From: Euphorbia lathyris
Taxonomy: Eukaryota > Streptophyta > Magnoliopsida > Malpighiales > Euphorbiaceae
Assembly (NCBI RefSeq): GCF_963576675.1
Contig: NC_088913.1
Location: 87,667,001 to 87,731,000, forward strand
Length of the DNA stretch: 64,000 bases
Direction of reading: 5' to 3'
Shown here: piece after piece, positions 9,750 to 20,811 of the stretch
Numbering within the stretch: the first letter of the stretch is position 1
Layout: every line of letters begins with the position of its first letter
Translations under genes and position numbers: made by a program
Notes under the pieces: generated by a model
The model's database searches: none
Told to the model about the DNA's origin: nothing
The model's input: the letters and a program-made list of their open reading frames with translations, nothing else

Positions 9750-11139
9750 TGATAAGTGCATAATTCAACAATAAATTACCCCGCTTTTGTGCTTTATAAT
9801 TGTCGTGTTTTGTTATTTTTGCGGGTTTTATTGTTTGTTTTTGGTATTTCCATCTCTACAGGCCAATGATGACTAAATGGAGACAAATTGGGCTTAATTT
9901 GGGCCGAGCTGATGTCGGGTCGTGATCCGGAGCTGATTGAGCAGATATTGGTCTGAGCCAGAGTTAGTCTTGCATAAGACTAAGGCAGTTACGGGCTGAC
10001 AGTTTCCTGGTTCGAATAGGATTGCTTTCCTGATCCGGATTGGACAATTTGAGAACAAGACTTTCAGCTAAAGCATGAATTTGTAGGAGACTAATGAGGA
10101 GGCAATCAATTTCAAATTTGAAGGAGGATTCTAGAGCTAATTTGAAGGGATTTTAATTCCTTATTTTGAGGAGCCGTAATAGACTGAAGAACGGCAGATT
10201 TTCCAAGTTCAGAATCAAGTTTTTTACATTTTATTTTCCAGCAGAAAAAAACATATACGTTCATGGCTATTGATAGCTAACTTTTTAATTTCGGTTAAGG
10301 GATAGTTCAAGGGATTCTTCTCCGTTATCTTGAGATCGTTGTATTTCACTCTTCTCATTTATTAAGTCGTTTATTTGTTCATTGTGTTCAGAGTATTATT
10401 CTTAATTGATTATTTGTTCCATGAATGGTTACTGCATGATCGTTTATTAGATTGAATAATCATAAGGCTGATTCGGTTTATTAGAGTTTCACCTAGGACA
10501 ACCGAACTAAGTAGCTACTGACTATTTGAACCAAGCTAGGTTCGTGTTTGGAAGAACGGATCCAAGTCTGACAAACCAGAATTCGTATTCCACGTGACAT
10601 TAACACGAATCAAGTTAGGCTTATCTAAGTCGAATGAACAAATAAGTTAGTTTATAATCGCCGACGTTGAGAGACGATTAACTAAGATCAGGTTCTTCTG
10701 TTTCTTAAAGCTGTCAGTAAATTAAATCCTAGGCGCTGAGATAGGATTGTTTATTGATTAGGAACAAGTTATTTGTAGTGCTTAATTAGTTCATTATTAA
10801 GGAAGAACATTCAAACTGACCCGGAAAAAATATGAGAATATAACCTTGTCTGTCAATGATCGTTAACGAATGAATTATCCCGCGATTCCCCTTAACCGAA
10901 CTCGCCCAAATATTATTCACAAACCATTATAAATTCTTGTTTTGCTTTATTTGATCTTTTACTTGCTATCTTTAATTTAATAAACTCAACAATTTTAAAC
11001 CCCCCATTTAATTATTTTGTTAGGTCGTTAGAAGTTCTAAATCAATATTATTCCCTTGGGTTCGACCTCTACTTGCTCTATTACAAATTATTCGTTTAGG
11101 GAAAGTTGGGATTATTTTTGGTGGATTCGGCACTCATCA
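9750..11139 (+). repeat. Athila 3' LTR
   Basis: 1390 bp, the same length as the 5' LTR and differing by scattered single bases. No polypurine tract precedes it, because the adjoining sequence is the duplicated host flank. Followed by cttag and the rest of the host 64-bp repeat (tttcattttcattggagact). Confidence 0.9.
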
Positions 11140-11144
11140 CTTAG

Positions 11145-11491
11145 TTTCATTTTCATTGGAGACTTTGGGTTTTCATGAATTAGGGAAGATTCTAAATCGA
11201 GAAACATATAGAGATCTGTCTTAAATATACAAGACTCATGATTGCCAAATCGTAGTCTGTTATGAAATTGTGGTGTTTTAGTTAGTAATTATGACCTATT
11301 TTTATTCTTACCTTTCCAAATTAGAGCATATCTACATGAGCTGGTTGGAGGGATCGTCATTTGCAGCAGAAGGCGAAAAACAAGGGGATTTGCCACAGTA
11401 TCTTTCCATGATATCAAAAGCAATTCGGCGACATTAGCTGATCGCAGCAGTTGTTTGAAACAATTTTTTTTTTGGCATAATACATCACCAG
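11145..11491. other. Host sequence after Athila; possible exon-like piece, function unknown
   Basis: Continues the host flank. Between about 11315 and 11460 a frame reads ELVGGIVICSRRRKTRGFAT and onward without a stop, with more balanced base composition than its surroundings, but I do not recognise it and see no clear splice sites. Confidence 0.3.
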
Positions 11492-11690
11492 CTTATATTA
11501 TAATATATGAAAGATAATAATAAAAAATATTTTTAACCTTAATTATGAGTTTAAATTTTTGGTCAAATTGGTCATTGGACATGATAGTAGAGTTTCTTAG
11601 ATCGAGTGAAAGTAGATTGGCTCCCTAAACTTTGCTATTGTCTCATCAGCTCTCTAAATTTGTTTATTTCGTATCACGAGCTGAACTGAA
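11492..11690 (-). repeat. Inverted copy of sequence at 14170-14290 plus foldback-family fragment
   Basis: 11492-11610 is the reverse complement of about 14170-14290. The next 80 bases (gattggctccctaaactttg, ctattgtctcatcagctctc) belong to the repeat family of the foldback at 13502-14031. This is rearranged repeat debris at the left edge of copy 1. Confidence 0.6.
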
Positions 11691-11704
11691 TTTTACGAGA
11701 CAAT

Positions 11705-11776
11705 TGCATCTGCCTAGAGTCAAACCCGGGTCTATTGCTTGGAAGACAATTATCCTAACCGTTGGACTACAAATAC
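11705..11776 (-). pseudogene. tRNA-Gly(UCC)-like sequence, degenerate, copy 1
   Basis: On the minus strand 72 nt fold as a tRNA. The acceptor arm (GTATTTG with CAGATGC) pairs throughout using two G.U pairs, the D arm is GTCCAACGGTTAGGAT, and the anticodon arm ATTGT-CTTCCAA-GCAAT gives anticodon UCC. The T arm is damaged: CCGGG against CTAGG has a mismatch and the loop reads TTTGACT instead of TTCGACT, altering the internal promoter B box. No clear run of T follows. Probably a pseudogene. The better-preserved paralogue is at 50445-50516. Confidence 0.7.
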
Positions 11777-12005
11777 TTTGATGTTAAATTTCTACCTTTT
11801 ATTTATTCTATTTTAAAATTCTCTGTTTAGAACGTTTTAACAACTTCAAACCAACATCTTCTGTTTCTCTTGCGTTCACAATTCGTAATTTTTGTTATTT
11901 TTTATCGAATGACCATGCTAATCTGATATGATACAATATATGCGGGTTGCGTAATGGTTGAGCGTCTATCTATGAGTGGAGAAGTTATGCGTTCCTATTA
12001 CATTA

Positions 12006-12768
12006 TGTTGGGCTTGGCTCAATTATAATTTATGAAATAAGCCCATGTGTCTTTAAGTTTTTTCAAGTGAAAAGTATCCCACATTGCTTTCAAAGCACTT
12101 GGTGGAGATATTTATAAATGAGGTCCTCACATGCTTGGGGTGTGCCCCAAGAGGTACCCATTTTTGTGAAAGGGTGAGGACCTACCTCCTTGGTTGACCA
12201 CCACATACGCGTGCGCACCGTCCGACCGAACCGGGTTGGTGTAGTGTAATTTTTTATTGAAAAAATTAATAATAATATTTTTATTATTATTTTATTAAAT
12301 TCGTTTTTTTTATTTTTTATTAATTTAATTGCCTCTGATTTAGTCTTTGTGAACGTTATTTCATAATGTCTTTTTTATTCTGAACGTGTCTTCTCCAAAC
12401 CCAGTCTTTCCTCACCTTCCTGATTTTCCTCCCACCTTCTTCTCCTGTAAATCAGAGCTCAATAGCTCTATTTTTTTCTGTATAAATAGGTGGTCTGAGA
12501 CTGCCATTGTTAACACAATTTATTTTCACTCATTCTGTATTTCGAAACTGAGCAAAAAATTGAGAGTGTAGACAGAAACAATTTTTGTACGGTGCAATAC
12601 AAAATCGTATTTACAGAGGGCTGTTTTATCCTGGAGGCGACCGGAGTTCATACTGTTTGGAATTTTCCGGCAGTTCCGCGAACGTCTTAAAGAAAGCGAC
12701 ATTGTCCGCGACTCTGCCCATTTATTTTTGTTCGGTCTGTTCCTGTTTTCTGAGTTCCAGTTCCAACA
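12006..12768 (+). repeat. Solo LTR of a Ty1/copia element
   Basis: Starts tgttgggctt and ends gttccaaca, flanked by the 5-bp target repeat catta at 12001-12005 and 12769-12773. The paralogous site near 50740 has no insertion, confirming both ends. It carries a TATA-like box (gtataaatagg, about 12480) before a likely transcription start. No internal region remains, as expected after recombination between two LTRs. Confidence 0.85.
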
Positions 12769-12773
12769 CATTA

Positions 12774-13063
12774 TTATAGGGTGGGGATTTTTTGCTTATC
12801 ATTTAATGTAAACATAATTATGTAAATTTTGGAAGAAACTAAAAGGAAAGGTTATTTCGTATCGTATCTCATATTTGCGAGAACGGGGGAGAAGAAAAAA
12901 ACAATTTCAGATTTCAGAGTAAAGGAGAGATTGATTTTAAAGAATGGTTATTTAACCTTAAATAAAGGTTGAGAGGTAAGAGAGAAAATGAGCATCATGT
13001 TTAATAGGAATGACATTGAGTACGAGTTTTGTAAATACTCAAAATAAATGGGATTAACTATAA
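12774..13063. other. Copy 1 host spacer, no gene seen
   Basis: Paralogous to 50755-51030 (shared words aaaggttatttcgtat, agaatggttatttaa, gagaggtaagagagaaaatg). No ORF or RNA recognised. Confidence 0.65.
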
Positions 13064-13467
13064 GACGTTTGGTATTCTATTGGGATAAGCGTAATGATAA
13101 AGGTTGAGATAGGAACAAGGATAAATGGTTGGGATAAGGATAAAAATATGATAGTAGAGAATTATTATTCAATGTTTAGTATGTGAGATATGGATAGGGA
13201 TAAAATAATACATTTTACTATTTTAATCTTATTTAAACTACATAACATTAATTTGAGGGATAAAATGGACTTTTCCATCCTATTAAAATCGCAGGAGTTT
13301 ATCCCACTTCCTTATACCACCCCATTCATGGATATAGGATTTGAGGGATAAGACTCATATCCCTCTCTTATCTCTCTAACGTATCTCTAAAACAAACATG
13401 AGATAATTCATCTCAGTTTTTTCATCTCTATCCCCGTGTCGTTATCCCCTCTAACAAACACCCCGTA
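13064..13467. mobile_element. Probable MITE, about 400 bp, copy 1 only
   Basis: Present here and absent at the paralogous point near 51027 (attaactata joins directly to taaataaaaagatg there). Its ends, gacgtttggtattctat and ctaacaaacacccc, are imperfect inverted repeats, and both sides are rich in gggata / tatccc words. Non-coding. Exact ends and target duplication are uncertain. Confidence 0.55.
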
Positions 13468-13501
13468 AATAAAAAGATGTGAGACGAAGTAGTAACTTTT
13501 A

Positions 13502-14031
13502 GGTTTAATATATCACTAGCTCTTTGAACTTGTCCATAAAAGTAGATTGACTCCCTGAACTTTGTTAGTGTCTCGCCAGCTCCTTAAACTTGCTTATTTC
13601 GTATCACCAGCTTCCTAAACTTGTCCATAAAAGTAGATTAGCTTCCTTTTGCAAATGTCTCACCAGCTCCCTAAACTTGCTTATTCCATAACAACTAAAT
13701 ACAAAAACTTATTAAACCTAAATTCTAAAACTACATCTTCATCTATTCGAGAGGTAATTTTTTTCTATTCTCCTACCTTTCAACCTATTATAAGAGTTAG
13801 TATTGCAGTTTTGAGAGATCGAATGAATGAGGATCGAGAGTTAGTATTGTGGTTTTTGTATTTTGTTGTTATAGAATAATAAAGTTCAGGAAGTTGCTGA
13901 GACATTTGCAAAATTCAGGGAGCTAAGATACTTTTATGGACAAGTTTAGAGAGATGATGATACAAAATAAGCAAGTTTAGGGAGCTGATGAGACAATAGC
14001 AAAGTTCAGGGAGCCGGTGATGTATTAGGCC
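13502..14031. mobile_element. Foldback element of 530 bp with 9-bp target duplication
   Basis: Ends ggtttaatatatcac and gtgatgtattaggcc are inverted. Much of each half is the reverse complement of the other, with repeated words such as agctccctaaacttgctta and ttgtccataaaagta. It is flanked by taactttta at 13493-13501 and 14032-14040. A 9-bp duplication is typical of Mutator-like elements. The ORF at 13649-13879 crosses the arms and is not credible as a gene. Confidence 0.75.
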
Positions 14032-14040
14032 TAACTTTTA

Positions 14041-14641
14041 TCATTATCTCTCACACACGTTCACGTGTGAATATCCTTGAGTTTGTAGTATGCACAATAT
14101 ATTCACATCTTACTATATATTAAAATTTAATCTACAAATGGGTATATCCATATTTAAACTCTCAATCACTCGATCTAAGAAGCTCTACTATCATGTCAAA
14201 TGACAAATTTGACCAAAAATTTAAACTCATAATTAAAGTTAAAAATATTTTTTACTATTACCTTTCACATATTATAATATAATTTATCAATTTGTAACTT
14301 TTTTTTAAGGTTTTGATGGGTGCATATTAAAGAATAGTTGAACTAAATGAAGAATGTCAATATCAAATATTTGATATTAGTATTTGTTATTGAATTTTAT
14401 ATTATTTGAAACTTTGAGTGTTTGATTTTGATTTTGTTTGTTAAGTTTATAAATGATTTATTAAATTTGTGTATGTTTCATTAAATTTATAATTTATTTG
14501 TTTATCATTCAGTTTGTATATTTTAATTGAGTAATTTGATGTGTAAGAATACGTGCAAGTATCTATGAATTAAGTCGGACGAGAATGAGATTAGAATATG
14601 TCCTCATTAAGGTAATAAGATGCAGTGAGAGTAGTTCAAAT
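14041..14641. other. Copy 1 host spacer with degenerate copia PBS on the minus strand
   Basis: Paralogous to 51070-51334 joined to 56596-57116. At about 14185-14210 the reverse strand resembles a tRNA-iMet primer binding site next to an LTR end; the copy 2 version at 51235-51260 is clearer. No gene. Confidence 0.5.
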
Positions 14642-14790
14642 TAGGGATGTAAACGAGCCGAGCTCAAACCTAGGCAGACTCAATATTGACTTGTTAATAT
14701 TTCCAGCCGACTCCTCTCGAACCGAACTTTGATCGAATCTGGCCGAGCTTTAACCGAACTGAGCTTTTATCGAGTCTTTAACGAGATTTA
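14642..14790. mobile_element. Fragment of a GAGCTCGAG-rich inverted-repeat element
   Basis: Begins agggatgtaaacgagccgag and carries repeated gagct/cgaac words, like the complete elements at 44273 and 59075. Its other end is not present. Paralogue at about 57117-57265. Confidence 0.55.
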
Positions 14791-16083
14791 ACTAAATTCA
14801 TCATACATGCATAGAATAAATAGCATAGAACACGAAAAAAGCCTTGCAGCATACTCCATATGAATTTAAAATATTTTAAAAAAATTAATCATATGTTATG
14901 ATCGAGATTCAAGAATAATAAATGCTACTCGTGGTTGGAGTACACAAACTCACAAAAAAAAATTGAAACGATAAAATATTGTTGGCGATATTTCTAAATA
15001 TCCCAATTCTCAACCTTGATACGCGAGTGCGGGGATTAAAAATGGTAAAAATAATGCGGGTGTACCATAGAAGCTAATTCTCAAAGGATAAAATGGTAAC
15101 TGAATAAAATAAATAAATAAAATGTGCCTAAATGACTTGAATTTGAAACAAAAAGCGATTGACGACCGTTACAAGGACTGAAAATAAAAACAACGGTCTT
15201 GGATCCCGACGTTGCTTGACAGGTCGGTCAGAAAATAATTTTTTAAGATATAGTACCAAAAGTAAAAGCAATAAAAACGACACAAAAATATAAATTTTAA
15301 ATTTTTCTTTTATATTTTTATTGATTTCATAATTTTTTCAATGTTTTTTTATTATAAATATCAGCATAAAGCATGAAAATTACAACTTAAAGATAAAACT
15401 TTAAAGCTAGGAATATAAACAAACAAGTTATAAAAATAATATGTACGAGGTTAAATGAAATTAACCGATCTTGTTGACATTGTCGATATGCGTGAAAATG
15501 AGACCTAGAACTTCGGAAACTCGTCTCGAGGACTGTCGCGTTGTTCGGATAATTCTGAGCGAATTTGGAACGGCTTAAAAAGTTCAGAGACTTAAACAAC
15601 AATTTGCCATTTAAATAAAAATCAGCAGCAATTCTGGAATAAAAAAAATGATTTCGTGGGACGGACTTGATTTTAGAGACTATAGAAATCAGATTTGAGC
15701 AAAACGAAAGCTAATATTTAAAGTTTGTATGTAAGGAAATGGTCTGAAATTGGAATTTTGGAAAAATATCGAGTAACGAGTTCGGAATAATTTTTTGAAA
15801 ATGACTTTTACAGAATAGTTGTTTGGTGGTTGTAAAACCGAAAGCTTGATTCTATGTTGTGGAGGTTACTTCGATGATGAAATAGTTCACTTTATCAGAA
15901 TTTGGCCGATAACTACCTCGAAATCAAAATTTTCAAGTATTAAATAATATTTTAAGCAACTTTGATTTTAACTTTTTAGGTTTGAGGTCATTTAGGTGTT
16001 GTTTTTTATGAGAGAGAAAGTTAATGTTTAGACACAAAAAACTCAAAAATTGATGATTTTTTGAAAAATTAAAAATATGATTC
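14791..16083. other. Copy 1 host spacer, no gene seen
   Basis: Matches 57266-58525 almost throughout. The short minus-strand ORF at 15387-15602 occurs in both copies but is AT-rich, has no recognisable domain, and shows no codon-like pattern of change, so I do not call it. Confidence 0.6.
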
Positions 16084-16088
16084 CATAG

Positions 16089-16601
16089 TGATAACAACCC
16101 AAATTATTCTTGAATAAAGAATAAGGGAAAATTAATAGAAATAATGGCAAACCATTATTCCTTCTAAAAGAGATATTTATGCATGATTAATATGAAATTA
16201 ATGACAATTATTGCAGGATTAATGCAGGGGTGAATATGCAAATAATGGAGAAAATGAAGGAGTTTCTAGCATTATGCCACACCACGTGGACCATGACGAG
16301 ATACGCCATAACGAGATACGCCCGATGAGAGCGAGTAGTGGAGACCCGCCATACGGATCTAAGAATACCAAAATGCGCATTTATTACCATCCATGAATGA
16401 GAATAAATACAATTAAATGGCAATTAATAGCCATTGAAGGGGAATAAAGGCTTGACTGTTTGAATACCTCAACTCTGAGGGTTTCAATACTAAATGCTGG
16501 GATTAATGGAGAATTGATAACAATCAAAGATGAGTAATGACACGACTCTTCACCTACTTCCCCATTAATGCTGAAGGTTACAGAAATCTATATAAATTTG
16601 A
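16089..16601 (+). repeat. Outer gypsy 5' LTR, truncated
   Basis: Aligns with the first 510 bases of the 3' LTR at 43042, up to the TATA region (ctatataaat, about 16590), then diverges abruptly. The last 160 or so LTR bases and the primer binding site are lost. Confidence 0.85.
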
Positions 16602-18289
16602 GATTCTCCACCCTTATAAAGTGCTATGAATATCATATATGTTATTATGATAAATCTAATAAATTGTGAAAGATAAAGTCATAGACACAAATCTTTCATT
16701 AAATCTTGCATGCTTAATATGCCTTATATTTTTATGCATGACAAGTGTAATAGGCTATTATCATTGAATTAGTACAAGATGCATGTATAAAATCCGTAAT
16801 CTTGGAATTTTATAAAAAAAAAAATCATCCATTCAAGGTGATTTTATCACTTAATATTAAGATATCATAAAAGGCTCGTGTAATTACAGATGATTTAGAT
16901 CTGATCAGTCTTTTGGATGAAAATGCATATAATTATTAGAAGAAATTACAAAGAAAATCATATTTGGTTTTTTAGGGTACAATTCACCATCATCTATTCA
17001 CCACCATCTATGTATGGCTTTTCTCATATACAGTACTTTTAATATCAGAAATTCATATTTTTTAATATTGTTTTGTCAAACAGTTATTTCATTCCCTTTT
17101 TTACAAGGATGTGTTTATTCATATAAAAACTGTTTATCTGACATTGTTAGAATTTCTTTTACCAACATAAGAGACTTGAAAATATTGAGTCTATTTGTGA
17201 TTATCCTGTAATTGTCCCTAACTATTAAGGCCATTATGGGTTGATGAATTACCAAATTGGATAAACAAAATTTTCATGTCCTAAGCTAACTACAAAATAG
17301 TGCAAGTGTCAGCTTCGGATCAGAACATTAATTTATGCAAAGTTCTTAGGATATACATGAGAATTCCTTAAAAATTGTTTGGATGATTGTGTATGAAGGT
17401 AGGTGAGGGTGAATTTTGAGTAATTTTTCTTACACCCCGAATTGGAGGAGAATCATGGTACATGTATTTTTCTTCCAAAATTACCCTTTGTATTTTATTT
17501 TATTTATACAAATGAAATGATATAAGAGTAATTTTATATATAACTACGTTATTAAATCATCACTTACCTTACTTTAATTACACCTCATTCAAATGAGGCC
17601 TTAATGATCTCTGAATGTCATTAATGCATGGATGCACAATATTGATTGCAAGTAAATAGCAACTATGTAAGATATCTTACCCAATATAGAATGTCATAAC
17701 TTTTATGATGTTTAAAATAAATATGCTATCTTGGATATTAATGCGCATTGAAATACAAAAGGACATTGTTCTTAAACCATTCTCATTATGGTTATTTATT
17801 AAGAATTCATTATGATATTTATGTGCAATATTAATCTTTATGGTTATAACCGTTATATGTGATATTATTAACACAAGCACTGTTAAAATTCTATTATGAA
17901 TTTGTTTGACATATAATATTTACTCAGTTTTATCCTTTGACTAAGTTCATTCTAGAGTCAGGGACCAACGTGAAGGAATTACTAAATTGATTCCAAGATG
18001 AACTAAGAATTCCATAAAGAGACATTGCATCGTACATGATATTTGCCAACAAAGGCCAATGTAAACAGTCTTTCGCTATGAAGTCTGTTCCTTGGATCAA
18101 GCCATTGATCCCCAAGGTAAGTGAATATAACTCTTATGCCTTACCACAATCTTTTAATAATGGACAGGGTATGCTCCACTTCTGGAGTCTTTCAGTACTA
18201 ACCCATAAGTACAAGGGAATCGCTAATACTGCAACCAGCGCCAAACACTAGCATGAAAAGTAAAACTCAACCCAGAGAGGTGTACAGTC
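16602..18289. other. Unassigned sequence inside the outer element
   Basis: Replaces the end of the 5' LTR and the start of the internal region. AT-rich, with no ORF longer than about 70 codons and no domain that I recognise. It could be a further decayed insertion or a filler from the same rearrangement that scrambled the coding order. Confidence 0.5.
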
Positions 18290-18663
18290 GAAGTCACTTC
18301 AGAAAAAAAATTCATTGACTACGTCATTAGCCAAAAAGGAGTTAGAGCAAATCCAGATAAAGTAAAAGCCCTACGAGGCAAATGGCGAAAAGAGCGCCTA
18401 AATAAAATCCATACGAGGAGAAAGGTGAAAAGAGCGCCTAAATGAAAGCCCCACAGAGGGTGAGAAAGATCCAGAGGTTGAACATGCGGATCATCGTACT
18501 AGGAAGATTGTCAACAAGCATTTCAAGGTACAAAACAATTCCTAGCAGAACCACCCTTGATGAGCAGACCAATCTGAAGGGGAGACCTGCATTTGTATCA
18601 ATCTATCATGGATAAAGCTATGTGCACCGTGGTTATTCAAGAAGAAGAAGGTCAATAGTTCGC
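18290..18663 (+). pseudogene. Outer gypsy RT C-end and RNase H N-end remnants
   Basis: KKFIDYVISQKGVRANPDKV at about 18300-18370 is the end of a Tat-type reverse transcriptase. KIQRLNMRIIVLGRL at about 18460-18510 is the conserved stretch that follows, and MDKAMCTVVIQEEEGQ at the end leads into RNase H. A direct repeat of about 58 bp (core gcgaaaagagcgcctaaat) interrupts the middle, and stops are present. The reading continues across the copia insertion site into 39851 (IYYVSKMLKDAETRYSKLDK), which shows that the copia element landed within RNase H. Confidence 0.75.
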
Positions 18664-19409
18664 TGTTGGGGTTTAGTGTCCTATAGACAATTGTTCTAGG
18701 ATACAAACTTAATGTAAATGAATTGTTCTTTATATCATTTGTTTAATGAGATATATGTTTTATAACTATATAAAGGCAATCCCTTTTAAGCACTAAATAA
18801 AGTCTAATAAAAGGAAATCTGTAAGTTTATTTAAAGTGATTATAAAGTGTTCATACAAGCATGAAGTGAGACAAAACTTTATAGTAAACTGATAAACTTA
18901 AAACCACCCCAAGTCAAGTGATATGTTTGGGATTGACATATCACTGTTGAGACTTGTATGTAACAATGTCTTCTGTCCGACAGAAAGCTGATCTCACAAG
19001 CTGCATATATACAGATATCTGGACAGTTACATAGATCCGATGAAACGTTGTTCATTAGGATTGGGGATCCGATTTGAGATAACAGGATGGGTAGATTCAT
19101 CCTTGTCACCTGTTCATCTCATTGGTATTAATAGGTATAACTAATCCTCATACTCAAAGGAATATTAATTGGTATTTTGGATTACGGAATGTGATGCTTT
19201 GACTCTGGTGTAACACGATCCTTAACAGAGATGACTCTGGGGTGTGAACAGTAGACGTTGGGTATCACAGGAAGTAATTGCGGAGTCGTTATATATTGGA
19301 TTAAGCATTTATCACTCCCGATAAATGGGAGATACATCCATGGATCGCTTGTGGAAGACTCGACTCTAAATCCTTGCAAGGTGATAGCTTAAGAGTAAGA
19401 AATACAGAT
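18664..19409 (+). repeat. Middle copia 5' LTR, left part
   Basis: Matches 37763-38508 of the 3' LTR closely. It ends at cagat (19405-19409), the target site of the Sirevirus insertion. Confidence 0.9.
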
Positions 19410-20749
19410 TGTTGAAACACCTTTCCACATAATTTTGATTTGACAAAATTGTTTAAGTATAATTTAAAATACATATTCTAAACACACTAAGTTTAAATGC
19501 TTTGATTTATTCTACTAATGTGTTTGTTCAATGTTGAGTTAAAACTGTTATAAGACATAAGGATTAAAAGGCCCAAGCCCAATACGGAAGCCAAGGCCCA
19601 AGTCAAACAACTCAGTACAACTCGGCCCGCGTATGTCAAGACGTTGCCGTTTTGAACAAAACGCAACTCGACAAACGGAAGGATCTAGAAGACCTTCGGG
19701 AACAACTTCAAGATGAAGCTGCTGAGTAGTCTCGACAAAGCGTACAAGACAGCAGCTGGCAAAGCAAAACTTCCAGACAAAGTATTTCCCTTTTGGGCAA
19801 AGTTCAGACGACACAGTATGCTGTCCAGTTGACTTTACCATAAAAGGAGAGACAGTCTGCTGAGCTGACCGAGGACAGAAGATACATAATTCTGATTGGC
19901 CGAGAGCTCTGAGCAAGTCAGGATGACAACGACATGTAGCCGTTTTCCCTCCAATGGTTATTTCGAAATTCGAAATGACCGATGCCCAGACGTCTCTATA
20001 AATAGTGCCATCAGAAGCTTCACTCAATACAGAACTTGATCAAGCCATTACGCTGACCAAATTTCTACAAGTTCTGCAAGAAAAGAAGCCAAGCAAATTT
20101 CTTACACTACAATTTTTATATCTGTGTAAAAGTCTAGGGTGATTGTTTCAATCGTCTAAAGTGTCTTAGCAAATCTTTGTATAGGACAAAACACTTATCA
20201 TTTCTAGAGATAGAAAGGAGAGGCTGAGTACTCGGTTTTAGTACTCAGCGAGAGATTAGGATTGAGTAGAGGTATAGAGGAAGGTACTCTTGTCATACTC
20301 AGTTGCTGATATTGTAAAAGGTTTGAGGCTCTACCTTTAAAGAGCTCAGTAGAGGATTTGAAATCTCGGAACGTGTTCCGGGGACAGGACGTAGGCTTAG
20401 AAGAAGCCGAACCTGGATAAATCTGCTGAGTGAAGTATTTCTTACCTTTAACTCCTTATTTATATTGCTTGCTTAAAATAACCAAAAACTGACCAAGTAA
20501 AGAGGTCAAGTTGAGTTGTGCGCGTTGAACGTCTGAGCTCAGGAATAGACTCTAAGTGCTATCTCCTGACTCAAGCTAAGAAACTGACCTAGTCACCAGT
20601 TGACTAAGCTAGTATCTTGCTGTTTACTCAGCGCCGCTGTTAAAACCTTTTTCTCTAGAAAAAGAAGTCTGCCCTAATTGCGAAAAAGTTTAAATAGTTC
20701 CTACCCCCCCCCCTTGGAACTATACTTGCAACCTTACAAGGGACCAACA
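19410..20749 (+). repeat. Sirevirus 5' LTR
   Basis: Starts tgttgaaac and ends gaccaaca. A TATA box, tataaata, is at 19997-20004, the likely promoter for the full-length RNA. The minus-strand ORF of 159 codons at 19548-20027 recurs, shortened, in the 3' LTR and is a chance ORF in repeat sequence. Confidence 0.95.
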
Positions 20750-20751
20750 AG

Positions 20752-20763
20752 TGGTATCAGAGC
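20752..20763 (+). promoter_or_regulatory. Primer binding site, initiator tRNA-Met
   Basis: tggtatcagagc lies two bases after the 5' LTR, the usual Ty1/copia arrangement for priming reverse transcription. Confidence 0.9.
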
Positions 20764-20811
20764 TTAAAAGCTCACTTTAAAAGGTCTAACAACCTTGAGC
20801 TGATCCCTACC

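Larger units (their letters stand above)
3949..11139 (+). mobile_element. Athila-type Ty3/gypsy LTR retrotransposon, rearranged
   Basis: Two LTRs of 1390 bp each (3949-5338 and 9750-11139, both beginning tgataagtgc and ending actcatca) enclose a tRNA-Asp-type primer binding site, gag, protease, reverse transcriptase and RNase H. The lineage call rests on the PBS, the gag motifs (PHKHLKQF, YNPGWHDNPN) and the protease style (DLGVSINVMP). The internal region stops at 9653-9660 inside the integrase and resumes with a copy of the host flank plus the second LTR, so the rest of integrase and the 3' end are missing. One stop and two frameshifts break gag-pol. Confidence 0.9.

Noticed and set aside
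15387..15602. Minus-strand ORF repeated at 57814-58029
   Set aside because: Both copies are open, but the sequence is AT-rich, differences are not concentrated at third positions by eye, and no domain is seen.
17930..18251. Overlapping 61- and 71-codon ORFs on both strands
   Set aside because: No recognisable product and equally open on both strands; probably repeat sequence.
19548..20027. Minus-strand ORF of 159 codons in the Sirevirus LTR
   Set aside because: It lies entirely in LTR sequence, recurs shortened at 29734-30093, has no domain, and opposes element transcription.
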